NCBI GenBank assembly: GCA_947474705.1
Contig: CANJJS010000047.1
Span: 1 to 38,351, forward strand
Direction of reading: 5' to 3'
DNA: 38,351 nucleotides
DNA from: Acetobacteraceae bacterium
GTDB taxonomy: Bacteria > Pseudomonadota > Alphaproteobacteria > Acetobacterales > Acetobacteraceae
How positions within the stretch are numbered: position 1 is the first letter of the stretch; every line of letters begins with the position of its first letter. The position numbers were made by a program, and so were the translations under genes. The notes beneath the pieces are model-generated. The model did not search any database. It was not told where the DNA came from and saw only the letters and a list, made by a program, of their open reading frames with translations. Positions 32,042 through 38,351 of the stretch are shown one piece after another.

Positions 32042-33175
32042 ATGCGTAGCCTGGAACTCTTCGCCGGCTGCGGCGGACTCGCCATGGGCCTCGCCTGGGC
32101 GGGCTTCCACCACGAACTGCTGGTCGAACGCGACGCCGACGCGGTGGCGACATTGCGCTTCAACCGGGACCGCGGCATCGCGCACGTCCGGGACTGGCCA
32201 ATCGAGGATCGCGACGTCCGGAGCATGGACTGGCGGCCCTACCGCGGCCGGCTCGATCTGATCTCCGGCGGCCCGCCCTGCCAGCCCTTCGGCATCGGCG
32301 GCAAAAAACGCGGCCCCGAGGACGGCCGCGACATGTGGCCCGAAGCCGTCCGCGCGATCCGCGAGGCTCGGCCGAGATCGTTTCTGTTCGAAAATGTCAG
32401 GAACCTGGCCTCGCCGACGTTCCGGCCTTACCTGAACTGGGTCGTCGCCTGCCTCCGCCACCCGGATTTGCCGCGGCGGGAGGGAGAAAGCCACCTCGCG
32501 CACCTCGAACGCCTCGAAACGGCACAGGCCGCGCCAGCCTACGAAGTCGTCTGGCAGGTGGCGAACGCGGCCGATCACGGCGCCCCGCAGAGTCGCCATC
32601 GCGTCATCGTCCAGGGAATCGCCACCGATCTGGGCGTCCGGCCGGAGCCCCTGACGCCGTCCCATGGACAGGACCGGTTATTGTGGGACCAGTATGTGAC
32701 CGGCGAATACTGGTCGCGGCACGGACTGCCGCCAGCGGCCATGCGAGGGCCGCACGCGGCGCGTGTCGCCACCCTCGAAGCCGCCGGTAAACCTCCGGCC
32801 CTGAAGCCCTGGACGACTTTGCGCGACGCGATCGCCGATCTCGGCGAGCCCAATGGGAAATCCGGACATACGCACCGCGCCGGCGCCCGGGCCTACGCGG
32901 GCCATACCGGAAGCCCGCTCGATCTGCCGGCCAAGGCGTTGAAGGCCGGAGATCATGGCGTGCCCGGCGGGGAGAACATGATCAGGTTCGAAGATGGCGC
33001 GGTGCGATATTTGACCGCGCGGGAGGCGGCGCGGCTGGCCGGGCTGCCCGACGACTATGAATTTCCGCGATCCTGGAGCGAAACGATGCGCCAACTCGGC
33101 AATGCCGTGCCCGCGGCTTTGGGAAAAGCCGCCGGAGCCCATCTCCGGCGGCGGCTTGAAACGGCCAGGGCGTAG
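32042..33175 (+). CDS. Orphan DNA (cytosine-5) methyltransferase
   Basis: A type II-style C5 DNA methyltransferase of 377 aa. Motifs in order: I LELFAGCGGLAMG, IV GGPPCQPFG with catalytic Cys80, VI FENVRNL, VIII QSRHRV, and the C-terminal X-type RQLGNAVPAALG, with the target-recognition region at about 205-310. The ATG at 32042 has a weak ribosome-binding site. The neighbours, ada and a transporter binding protein, do not include a restriction enzyme or a Vsr nuclease, so it looks solitary. The recognition sequence cannot be deduced. Confidence 0.92.
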   Translation: MRSLELFAGCGGLAMGLAWAGFHHELLVERDADAVATLRFNRDRGIAHVRDWPIEDRDVRSMDWRPYRGRLDLISGGPPCQPFGIGGKKRGPEDGRDMWPEAVRAIREARPRSFLFENVRNLASPTFRPYLNWVVACLRHPDLPRREGESHLAHLERLETAQAAPAYEVVWQVANAADHGAPQSRHRVIVQGIATDLGVRPEPLTPSHGQDRLLWDQYVTGEYWSRHGLPPAAMRGPHAARVATLEAAGKPPALKPWTTLRDAIADLGEPNGKSGHTHRAGARAYAGHTGSPLDLPAKALKAGDHGVPGGENMIRFEDGAVRYLTAREAARLAGLPDDYEFPRSWSETMRQLGNAVPAALGKAAGAHLRRRLETARA

Positions 33176-33178
33176 ACG

Positions 33179-34387
33179 TCAGGTCGCGTCGCCCGCCAGC
33201 ACATCCCCAAACAAATCCCAGCTTTTGCCCGACCAGCGCATCATCTGCACCTGTCCGATCGTATGGTAATTCGTCGGGCTGGTATTCAGCTTAATTCCTG
33301 GCAGCAGCGTCGGAATTTCCACGTTCTTCAGGTTCGTGGCCTGTTTAAGAAGGTTCTCGCGCGAAAAATCGTTGCCGCATTGTTTCAGCGTCGCGATCAT
33401 CGACAGCACCGCGCCGGAGCCATAGACGTAAAACGCGTCGTTCAGATCCGCGCCCGGCAAATATTTCGTCATCACCGCGCGCCACTGGACAATGCCCGGA
33501 TCGTCCTTCCAGCGCGGATCGGACGGGTCCTTGTAATACGTATTGCTGATCATGCCGATGGATTTGTCCGCCCCGGCCGGTTCGATCACCGCGCCGACCG
33601 ACGTCGAAACATTGCTGAGGAGGTGCTGAACCTTCCACTGCATATCGACCAGTTTGCGGATCACCTGCACCGCGAATTTCGGCGTCGCGGCGGTGAGAAG
33701 CGCGTCCGGTTTCGCCGCGTGCAGCGTGATCATCTGGCTGTCGATGGTGGCGTCGGTGACTTCGTAGGACACCGGTTTGACCTGTTTTTCGAACCGGTCC
33801 TTGAAGACGTCCTTGAACCCGTTCAGGTAATCCTTACCGAAATCGTCGTTCTGATACAAAATTCCGATTTTCGCGTCGGGTTTGTCCTTCAGAATGAATT
33901 TCGCGAAAATCTGGGCTTCCACGCGGTAGCTCGGCTGCCAGCCCAGTGTCCAGGGGAAGTTCTTGGGGTCCTGGAATTTGTCGGCGCCGGAGCCGACGAA
34001 GAGGTGAGGGATCTTCTTCTGGTTCACGTATTTCATGAAGCCGGAGTTCGCCGCGGTGCCCAGCGTGTTGCAGAGGCAGGCGACCTCGTCTTCCTCGACC
34101 AGGCGGCGCACCTGTTCGATCGCTTTCGACGGCGTATAGGCGTCGTCGTAGGACAGGAATTTCACTTTTCGCCCGGCGATGCCGCCCTGGTCGTTGAACC
34201 ACTGCCAGGTCGCGGCGTGCGCGCGCCCGATCGCGCCATAGGCGGAGGCCGGGCCGCTATAGGCCGCCGTGCTGCCGATGCGAATTTCGGTGTCGGTCAC
34301 GCCATTCGTGGCCGCGCGAACAATGGCGGGCATGGCGGGAACGAAGGCCGCCGAGGCGGCGGTTTGAAGCAAATGGCGGCGACGCAT
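33179..34387 (-). CDS. Branched-chain amino-acid-type ABC transporter substrate-binding protein
   Basis: Exported solute-binding protein of 402 aa (LivJ/K type, HAAT family). It has an N-terminal signal with twin or triple arginine (MRRRHLLQTAASAAFVPAMP) ending in AIVRA, which could be a Tat signal. DTEIRIGSTAAYSGPASAYG is the family opening, and FVSGADKF-type VGSGADKFQDPKNFPWTLG and ILYQNDDFGKDYLNG belong to its type I periplasmic fold. It converges with the methyltransferase with 3 bp between. livHMGF at the other end of the window lacks a binding protein, so this might serve it, but 29 kb and other genes separate them. The ligand is unknown. Confidence 0.9.
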   Translation of the reverse strand: MRRRHLLQTAASAAFVPAMPAIVRAATNGVTDTEIRIGSTAAYSGPASAYGAIGRAHAATWQWFNDQGGIAGRKVKFLSYDDAYTPSKAIEQVRRLVEEDEVACLCNTLGTAANSGFMKYVNQKKIPHLFVGSGADKFQDPKNFPWTLGWQPSYRVEAQIFAKFILKDKPDAKIGILYQNDDFGKDYLNGFKDVFKDRFEKQVKPVSYEVTDATIDSQMITLHAAKPDALLTAATPKFAVQVIRKLVDMQWKVQHLLSNVSTSVGAVIEPAGADKSIGMISNTYYKDPSDPRWKDDPGIVQWRAVMTKYLPGADLNDAFYVYGSGAVLSMIATLKQCGNDFSRENLLKQATNLKNVEIPTLLPGIKLNTSPTNYHTIGQVQMMRWSGKSWDLFGDVLAGDAT

Positions 34388-34473
34388 GGTAAGGGGGATC
34401 TCCGTGGCTTGTCCGGGCCGCCGTCATACGTCCGGACCCGCGCGGAAACCACCCCTGGACTACCTCTTGGGTG

Positions 34474-34866
34474 CTACCCGGCCACGGCCTCGTCCAGGTC
34501 CTGGCCCCACATTTTCTCCAGCGCGTAGGTTTCGCGCGCGTCGGGCATGAACAGGTGCACGACGATATCGCCGGCGTCGATCAGCACCCAGTCGGATCCG
34601 CCGAGTCCTTCGATCTGCACGCGTTTCTGTCCGGCGGCGTGGAGTTTTTCCTTCAGATGCTGCGCCATGGCGGCGATCTGCCGGTCGGCCATGCCGGATG
34701 CGATCACCATGCGGTCGCAGAACATCGCCTTGCCCGTCAGGTCCAGGCTGACAACGTCCACCGCCTTATCGTCTTCCAGGCTGGCGACGATCAGTTTCTG
34801 GATCGCGTCGGTGCGGGAGGGTTCGGCCGCCTTGACCTTGCGCGCGCGTGGGGCGGCCTTTTTCAC
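34474..34866 (-). CDS. rsfS: Ribosomal silencing factor RsfS
   Basis: Binds ribosomal protein L14 and blocks subunit joining when nutrients are low. The core begins at about residue 20: IQKLIVASLEDDKAVDVVSLDLTG, then MVIASGMADRQIAAMAQHLKEKL, GGSDWVLIDAGDIVVHLFMPDAR and YALEKMWG, all family blocks. The GTG at 34866 gives 130 aa. Forty-seven further in-frame codons upstream are open (rich in Pro, Ala, Lys and Arg) but hold no ATG, GTG or TTG. It follows nadD, the usual order in Alphaproteobacteria; rlmH, which commonly comes next, is absent. Confidence 0.92.
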   Translation of the reverse strand: MKKAAPRARKVKAAEPSRTDAIQKLIVASLEDDKAVDVVSLDLTGKAMFCDRMVIASGMADRQIAAMAQHLKEKLHAAGQKRVQIEGLGGSDWVLIDAGDIVVHLFMPDARETYALEKMWGQDLDEAVAG

Positions 34867-35003
34867 CTCTTCCGAGGGGCCGGCGGCGATGGTCTTCTTG
34901 CGCGGCGAGCCCAGGGCCGGTGCCGCCGCCTTGGGTTTCGCGGCGCTTTTCCGGGGTTTGGGCGAATGACGCGCGGGCGAGGCCGGCGGTTTGGGCGTGG
35001 CGG

Positions 35004-35618
35004 CTATGATACGGCTCCCAGTTGGTTGGCCGCGCGGAGGGCGGTCGCGGACATGGCGTTTTCCGGCGCGGGCAAAAAAGCCCAGGAGGTGGTGGCGCGC
35101 GCGAGAAGAAGTGCTTCATGCGCCGGACGGCGCCTTCCGCGCAAGCACCGCGCCGCCTGACCCACCAGCGCGGCCCTTGTATACCCTGGTCTGGGCAGTA
35201 CCGCGAAGGACATTTTCCGGACGATCTCCCGCCAGCGCCGCCAGGCCGGGAGTTGCGTGAGAAGGTCCGCGCCCATGATCCAGACGAAGGCGACGCGGGG
35301 AAAGCGCCGCCGCAGCATGCGGAGCGTATCGACGGAATAGCGTGTTCCGAACGCGGCCTCGATCGCCGTCGCCACGATCCGCCGCCCATCGCCGATCGCC
35401 GCCGCGCTCGCCAGCCGTTCTGGCAAGGGTGCCATGCCCGCGCGGGGCTTCAGCGGGTTGCCGGGCGAGACCATCAGCCAGACCTGGTCCAGGCCCAGAC
35501 GCCGCAGCGCGAGATCGGCGACGTGGCGATGGCCCGCGTGCGCGGGGTTGAAGGACCCGCCCAACAGACCGACGCGCGTGCGGCGGCGGTCGCCGAAGCG
35601 GGGGAGGGGATCAGGCAC
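35004..35618 (-). CDS. nadD: Nicotinate-nucleotide adenylyltransferase NadD
   Basis: Joins nicotinate mononucleotide and ATP to make deamido-NAD, a key step of NAD synthesis. The 204-aa protein shows [26 protein letters not shown] at residues 17-42 with the nucleotide-binding HxGH-type motif (HAGH), MVSPGNPLK, and [19 protein letters not shown]. The end has SATALR, the equivalent of ISSTxIR. The GTG at 35618 overlaps the proA stop by 8 bp, so the genes are translationally coupled. Confidence 0.95.
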   Translation of the reverse strand: MPDPLPRFGDRRRTRVGLLGGSFNPAHAGHRHVADLALRRLGLDQVWLMVSPGNPLKPRAGMAPLPERLASAAAIGDGRRIVATAIEAAFGTRYSVDTLRMLRRRFPRVAFVWIMGADLLTQLPAWRRWREIVRKMSFAVLPRPGYTRAALVGQAARCLRGRRRPAHEALLLARATTSWAFLPAPENAMSATALRAANQLGAVS

Positions 35619-36870
35619 GCACCTGGCCGGTGCCGCGGATGGTGTAGCGGTAGGTCGTCAGTTGCTCCAGCCCGACGGGTCCGCGGGCATGGATACGGCC
35701 GGTGGCGATGCCGATTTCCGCGCCGAAGCCGAATTCGCCGCCGTCGCAGAATTGTGTCGAGGCGTTCCACAGCGACACCGCGCTGTCGACCTTGGTCAGG
35801 AAGTGCTCGGCGGTGGCGGTGTCTTCGGTGACGATCGCGTCGGTATGGGAACTGCCGTGCCGCGCGATATGGGCCAGCGCCGAATCGACCCCGTCGACGA
35901 CCCCGACGGAAATGACCGCGTCCAGCCATTCCGTGTCGAAATCCGTGTCGTTGGCCGCGGTCAGCTCCGGCACGATGGCGCGGGCGGCGGCGTCGGCGCG
36001 GAAGTCGCACCCCAGCGCCTTCAGATCGGCGACGATCGGCGGCAATTGCGTGGCGGCGATGGCGCGGTCGATGAGCAGGGTTTCCGTCGCCCCGCAAATC
36101 CCGGTGCGGCGCATTTTCGCATTGGCGACGATGGCGCGCGCCATGGAAGGATCGGCGGCCGCGTGGACATAGGTGTGGCAGAGCCCCTCGGCATGGGCCA
36201 GCACCGGCACGCGGGCCTCGCGCTGCACCCGCTCGACCAGCGACCTGCCGCCGCGGGGGATGATCAGGTCGATCAGGCCGGAGGCGGCGAGCATGGCGGC
36301 GACATAAGCGCGGTCGGCGTTGGGCGCGACCTGGATGCAGGCGGCGGGCAGGCCGGCGGCCTCGAGTCCCTTCACCAGCGCCGCGTTAATCGCCGCCGCC
36401 GAGTTCACGCTGTCGGACCCGCCCCGCAGGATGACGGCGTTGCCGGATTTCAGACACAAGGCCGAGGCATCCGCCCCGACATTCGGCCGGCTTTCGTAGA
36501 TCATCCCGATCACCCCGATCGGGGTGGCGACGCGGCGGATGTTCAGCCCGTTCGGCCGGTCCCAGTCCGCCAGCACTTTGCCGAGGGGGTCCGGCAGTGC
36601 CGCGACCTCCTCAAGCCCCTTGGCCATCGCTTCGACGCGCGCCGGGTTCAGCGTCAGCCGGTCGCGGAAGGCGCCCGAACCGTCGAACTTTTCGACGTCG
36701 ATGGCGTTGGCGGCCAGGATCTCCGGTTGCCGTTCGCGTAGCGACGCCGCCATGACGCGCAGCGCGCTATTTCGCGCCTTGGCGCCGGTGTTGGCGAGGA
36801 TGCGGGACGCCTCGCGCGCCGCATGGGCCGCGCTTTGGAGGTGTTCGGTCGCTTCGATCTCGTGGGTCAT
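35611..36870 (-). CDS. proA: Gamma-glutamyl phosphate reductase ProA
   Basis: NADPH-dependent enzyme of proline synthesis, an aldehyde dehydrogenase-fold protein of 419 aa. [37 protein letters not shown] near residue 115 is the cofactor region, [13 protein letters not shown], and [15 protein letters not shown] near 258 contains the catalytic Cys. The C-terminal [31 protein letters not shown] matches the family. The ATG at 36870 has no clear ribosome-binding site; a frame to 37047 is not supported. Its partner proB, which often precedes it, is absent; a LysR gene is upstream. Confidence 0.96.
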   Translation of the reverse strand: MTHEIEATEHLQSAAHAAREASRILANTGAKARNSALRVMAASLRERQPEILAANAIDVEKFDGSGAFRDRLTLNPARVEAMAKGLEEVAALPDPLGKVLADWDRPNGLNIRRVATPIGVIGMIYESRPNVGADASALCLKSGNAVILRGGSDSVNSAAAINAALVKGLEAAGLPAACIQVAPNADRAYVAAMLAASGLIDLIIPRGGRSLVERVQREARVPVLAHAEGLCHTYVHAAADPSMARAIVANAKMRRTGICGATETLLIDRAIAATQLPPIVADLKALGCDFRADAAARAIVPELTAANDTDFDTEWLDAVISVGVVDGVDSALAHIARHGSSHTDAIVTEDTATAEHFLTKVDSAVSLWNASTQFCDGGEFGFGAEIGIATGRIHARGPVGLEQLTTYRYTIRGTGQVRA

Positions 36871-36932
36871 GTGTGGCAATGTGCCGTGTTCGGGGGGAGG
36901 TTTCCAGGGGGAAGCCCGGCGGATTCGGCGAG

Positions 36933-37847
36933 TCAGCCTCCCGCGTCCCGCAATCCGCGCATGTCGGCTTCGGCTTCGGCCAAAGCCCAATTTCGAAATG
37001 TGACGATTTTCGGCAGCGCGGCGGCGGCCCGGGGGCAAACGATCCAATACGCGTAGGGCACGGGCAGGGCCAAAAGCGAGGGCCGGATCAGCCGTCCCGC
37101 CAGCAGATCGCGCGCCGCCAGCGTGGTCCGCGCCAGCGCCACGCCCTGGCCGTCCACCGCCGCGTCGATCGCCATGTTGTCCTGATCCAGTACCAGCCCG
37201 CGCATGGGACGCGCGTCCGGCAGGCCCGCCGCCTGAAACCAGCTCATCCAGTCCTGCCGGTTGTTCAGGTGCAGCAGTGGCATGTCCGCGATGTCCCGCG
37301 CGTGCAACGGCCGCGCGCGGTCTCCCAACAGCCGGGGACTACAGACCGGGAATCGCTCCTCGGCGCAAAGGCGCGCGACGTGCAATCCATTCGCCGTCCC
37401 GTCGCCGTGCCGAATCGCGAGATCGACGTCCTCCCGCGCGAAATCGACGTGATGCAGGGAGGCCGTGACGCGCAACTCGATCTCCGGATGCGCCGCCTGG
37501 AATCGGCCGAGCCGGTGGATCAGCCATTTGGTCGCGAAGTTTGGCGAGGTGCTGACGGTCAGCGCGCCGCTGGTCTGACGTTGCAGCAGCCGCGCGGTGC
37601 CTTCGGCGATCAGGTCCAGCGCGTCGCGCGCGACGTCCCGGTAGAATCGGCCCGAGTCCGTCAGGGTCAGGCGTTGGTGTTCCCGATTGAAAAGTTTCAG
37701 GCTGAGTTCGTCCTCCAGCGCCTTCACCTGGTGGCTGACGGCGCCCTGCGTGACGTGCAACTCGGCGGCGGCGCGAGTGAAACTTTCGTGCCGCGCGGCG
37801 GCCTCGAAGGCGCGCAGCGCGTTCAGGGCGGGGAGAAGGCGGGGCAT
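36933..37847 (-). CDS. LysR-family transcriptional regulator, GcvA-like
   Basis: DNA-binding regulator of 304 aa. The N-terminal winged helix-turn-helix ([46 protein letters not shown]) is typical of the GcvA branch. The effector domain carries [37 protein letters not shown] and [21 protein letters not shown], all close to GcvA-type proteins, which in E. coli control glycine cleavage. ATG at 37847 with a short purine run upstream. It is divergent from the DUF1127 gene with 128 bp between, and such pairs are frequent in Alphaproteobacteria, so it may control that neighbour and itself. The ligand is not known. Confidence 0.9.
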   Translation of the reverse strand: MPRLLPALNALRAFEAAARHESFTRAAAELHVTQGAVSHQVKALEDELSLKLFNREHQRLTLTDSGRFYRDVARDALDLIAEGTARLLQRQTSGALTVSTSPNFATKWLIHRLGRFQAAHPEIELRVTASLHHVDFAREDVDLAIRHGDGTANGLHVARLCAEERFPVCSPRLLGDRARPLHARDIADMPLLHLNNRQDWMSWFQAAGLPDARPMRGLVLDQDNMAIDAAVDGQGVALARTTLAARDLLAGRLIRPSLLALPVPYAYWIVCPRAAAALPKIVTFRNWALAEAEADMRGLRDAGG

Positions 37848-37934
37848 GGGGATCCCGGGGTCATGAGAAATTCTTGGGCAAGGTGGAGAAAGGATGCTTT
37901 GAACGCAAGGTCCATGGGCGCCTATCGATCGAGA

Positions 37935-37960
37935 CGGCGGCGAGGCCAATTTCGCCGCCG
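37935..37960 (+). promoter_or_regulatory. Hairpin in the leader of the DUF1127 gene
   Basis: cggcggcga (37935-37943) and tcgccgccg (37952-37960) form a perfect 9-bp stem with an 8-base loop, ending 5 bp before the GGAGG ribosome-binding site. It could influence translation or be part of the operator shared with the divergent LysR gene. Confidence 0.45.
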
Positions 37961-37975
37961 CCCCTGGAGGTGGCC

Positions 37976-38182
37976 ATGTCGGATCTGGTTTGCTCGCGCG
38001 TGTGTGTTCGGAGACAAAACGCCTTACAGAGCACGGCATTTTTCACGCTCGTCCGGCTTTGGGCGGCACGCCGGCGGGAACGCCTTGCCTTGTGCCAGTT
38101 GGACGCGCGGATGCTGCGCGATATCGGCGCCGGTGGGGCGGAGGCGGCGCGCGAGGCGGCGAAACCGTTCTGGAGCGCATGA
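37976..38182 (+). CDS. DUF1127 (YjiS-like) small protein
   Basis: A 68-aa Arg-rich protein. The C-terminal part (LWAARRRERLALCQLDARMLRDIGAGGAEAAREAAKPFW) has the DUF1127 hallmark pattern LxxLDDRMLRDIGL. The ATG at 37976 has GGAGG 5 bp upstream; the frame is open to 37874 without support. Proteins of this kind are reported in Alphaproteobacteria to affect phosphate, RNA and stress regulation. It is divergent from a GcvA-like LysR gene. Confidence 0.85.
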   Translation: MSDLVCSRVCVRRQNALQSTAFFTLVRLWAARRRERLALCQLDARMLRDIGAGGAEAAREAAKPFWSA

Positions 38183-38189
38183 GGGAAAG

Positions 38190-38300
38190 TGCTGGGGCTT
38201 TGCCCCCGAGAGCCGCGAAGCGGATCGCGCCCATGAGGGGCTTTGCCCCTTCAAACCCCACCAGGGGAACGTCCCCTGGACCGCGATCGATTTGGAGTGC
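38190..38300. repeat. Third GC repeat of the family, with internal hairpins
   Basis: The stretch starts gtgctggggctttgcccccg like the other copies. It contains the hairpins aggggc-ttt-gcccct (38236-38250) and ccagggga-acg-tcccctgg (38261-38279, perfect 8-bp stem) and diverges from the other copies in the middle. Confidence 0.7.
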
Positions 38301-38303
38301 CGT

Positions 38304-38351
38304 GAGAGAGGGTGGGGCATGACCGGAAATGGTCATGCCCCACCCTCTCTC
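38304..38351. repeat. Perfect 21-bp hairpin at the window end
   Basis: Arms gagagagggtggggcatgacc (38304-38324) and its exact complement (38331-38351) enclose the 6-base loop ggaaat. The right arm ends on the last base of the window. Preceding gt at 38302-38303 suggests the palindrome may extend outside. Confidence 0.9.

Noticed and set aside
32011-32049. A 12-codon frame overlapping the start of the C5 methyltransferase
   Set aside because: It has no ribosome-binding site and no conserved feature; a regulatory leader cannot be supported.
30680-32665. A 661-codon minus-strand frame opposite ada and the C5 methyltransferase
   Set aside because: It is a shadow of two confident genes and shows no motif. 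Only its last 24 codons, which have a ribosome-binding site, were kept as a weak leader candidate.

Overview
The window is 38.4 kb of high-GC chromosomal DNA from an alphaproteobacterium, most likely Rhodospirillales/Acetobacteraceae. The signs are the alphaproteobacterial envelope protein EipB (DUF1849), a GcvA-like LysR gene divergent from a DUF1127 gene, tRNA-Trp followed by secE-nusG, and dispersed intergenic GC repeats of the 'ggggctctgcccc' kind often seen in that family. Genus and species cannot be told from the sequence.

Layout. 1-145: 3' end of an IS21-type element (end of istB plus the terminal repeats). 459-5614 (minus): branched-chain amino-acid-type ABC transporter genes livHMGF without a binding protein, preceded by an HpcH/HpaI aldolase, a YfcE-like phosphoesterase and a small coiled-coil protein. 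5676-5955: three kinds of intergenic repeat. 5963-6869 (minus): tRNA-Trp, secE, nusG, with no rplK after nusG. 7026-9888 (minus): eipB, a Hint-domain protein and gshB. 9976-10285: a 310-bp near-palindrome. 10351-11746 (plus): an SDR and a carboxymuconolactone-decarboxylase-like gene. 12000-17255: an island with two PEP-CTERM proteins, each behind a sigma-54 promoter and sharing an upstream motif, flanking a GT8-like glycosyltransferase, a LigB-type dioxygenase and an RraA-family aldolase. 17618-23160 (plus): chemotaxis operon cheA-cheW-cheY-cheB-cheR, with cheA broken by a frameshift in an 11-C run. 23263-28735: PPP phosphatase, BenE-type transporter, a hypothetical protein (minus), a second inverted GC repeat, then the tightly coupled genes for a haloacid dehalogenase, an RsmB-like RNA methyltransferase and a GNAT protein. 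28741-33175: selB (minus), ada and an orphan C5 DNA methyltransferase. 33179-36870 (minus): an ABC substrate-binding protein, then rsfS, nadD and proA. 36933-38182: a GcvA-like LysR gene divergent from a DUF1127 gene. 38190-38351: a third GC repeat and a perfect 21-bp hairpin that ends the window.

How the genes work together. The che genes form one signalling pathway, but no receptor or flagellar gene is present. livHMGF would need a binding protein from elsewhere; the one at 33-34 kb is a candidate. The two PEP-CTERM genes look co-regulated by sigma-54 and a shared enhancer-binding activator, and the nearby glycosyltransferase hints at exopolysaccharide or surface work; exosortase and the regulator are not in the window. 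Several enzymes of aromatic-acid type (dioxygenase, RraA and HpcH aldolases, CMD, BenE) are scattered and do not form an obvious single pathway.

The most interesting signals are the shared sigma-54/enhancer architecture of the PEP-CTERM genes, the poly-C frameshift in cheA, and the family of inverted GC repeats. All functions are read from sequence motifs alone; no database search was possible.
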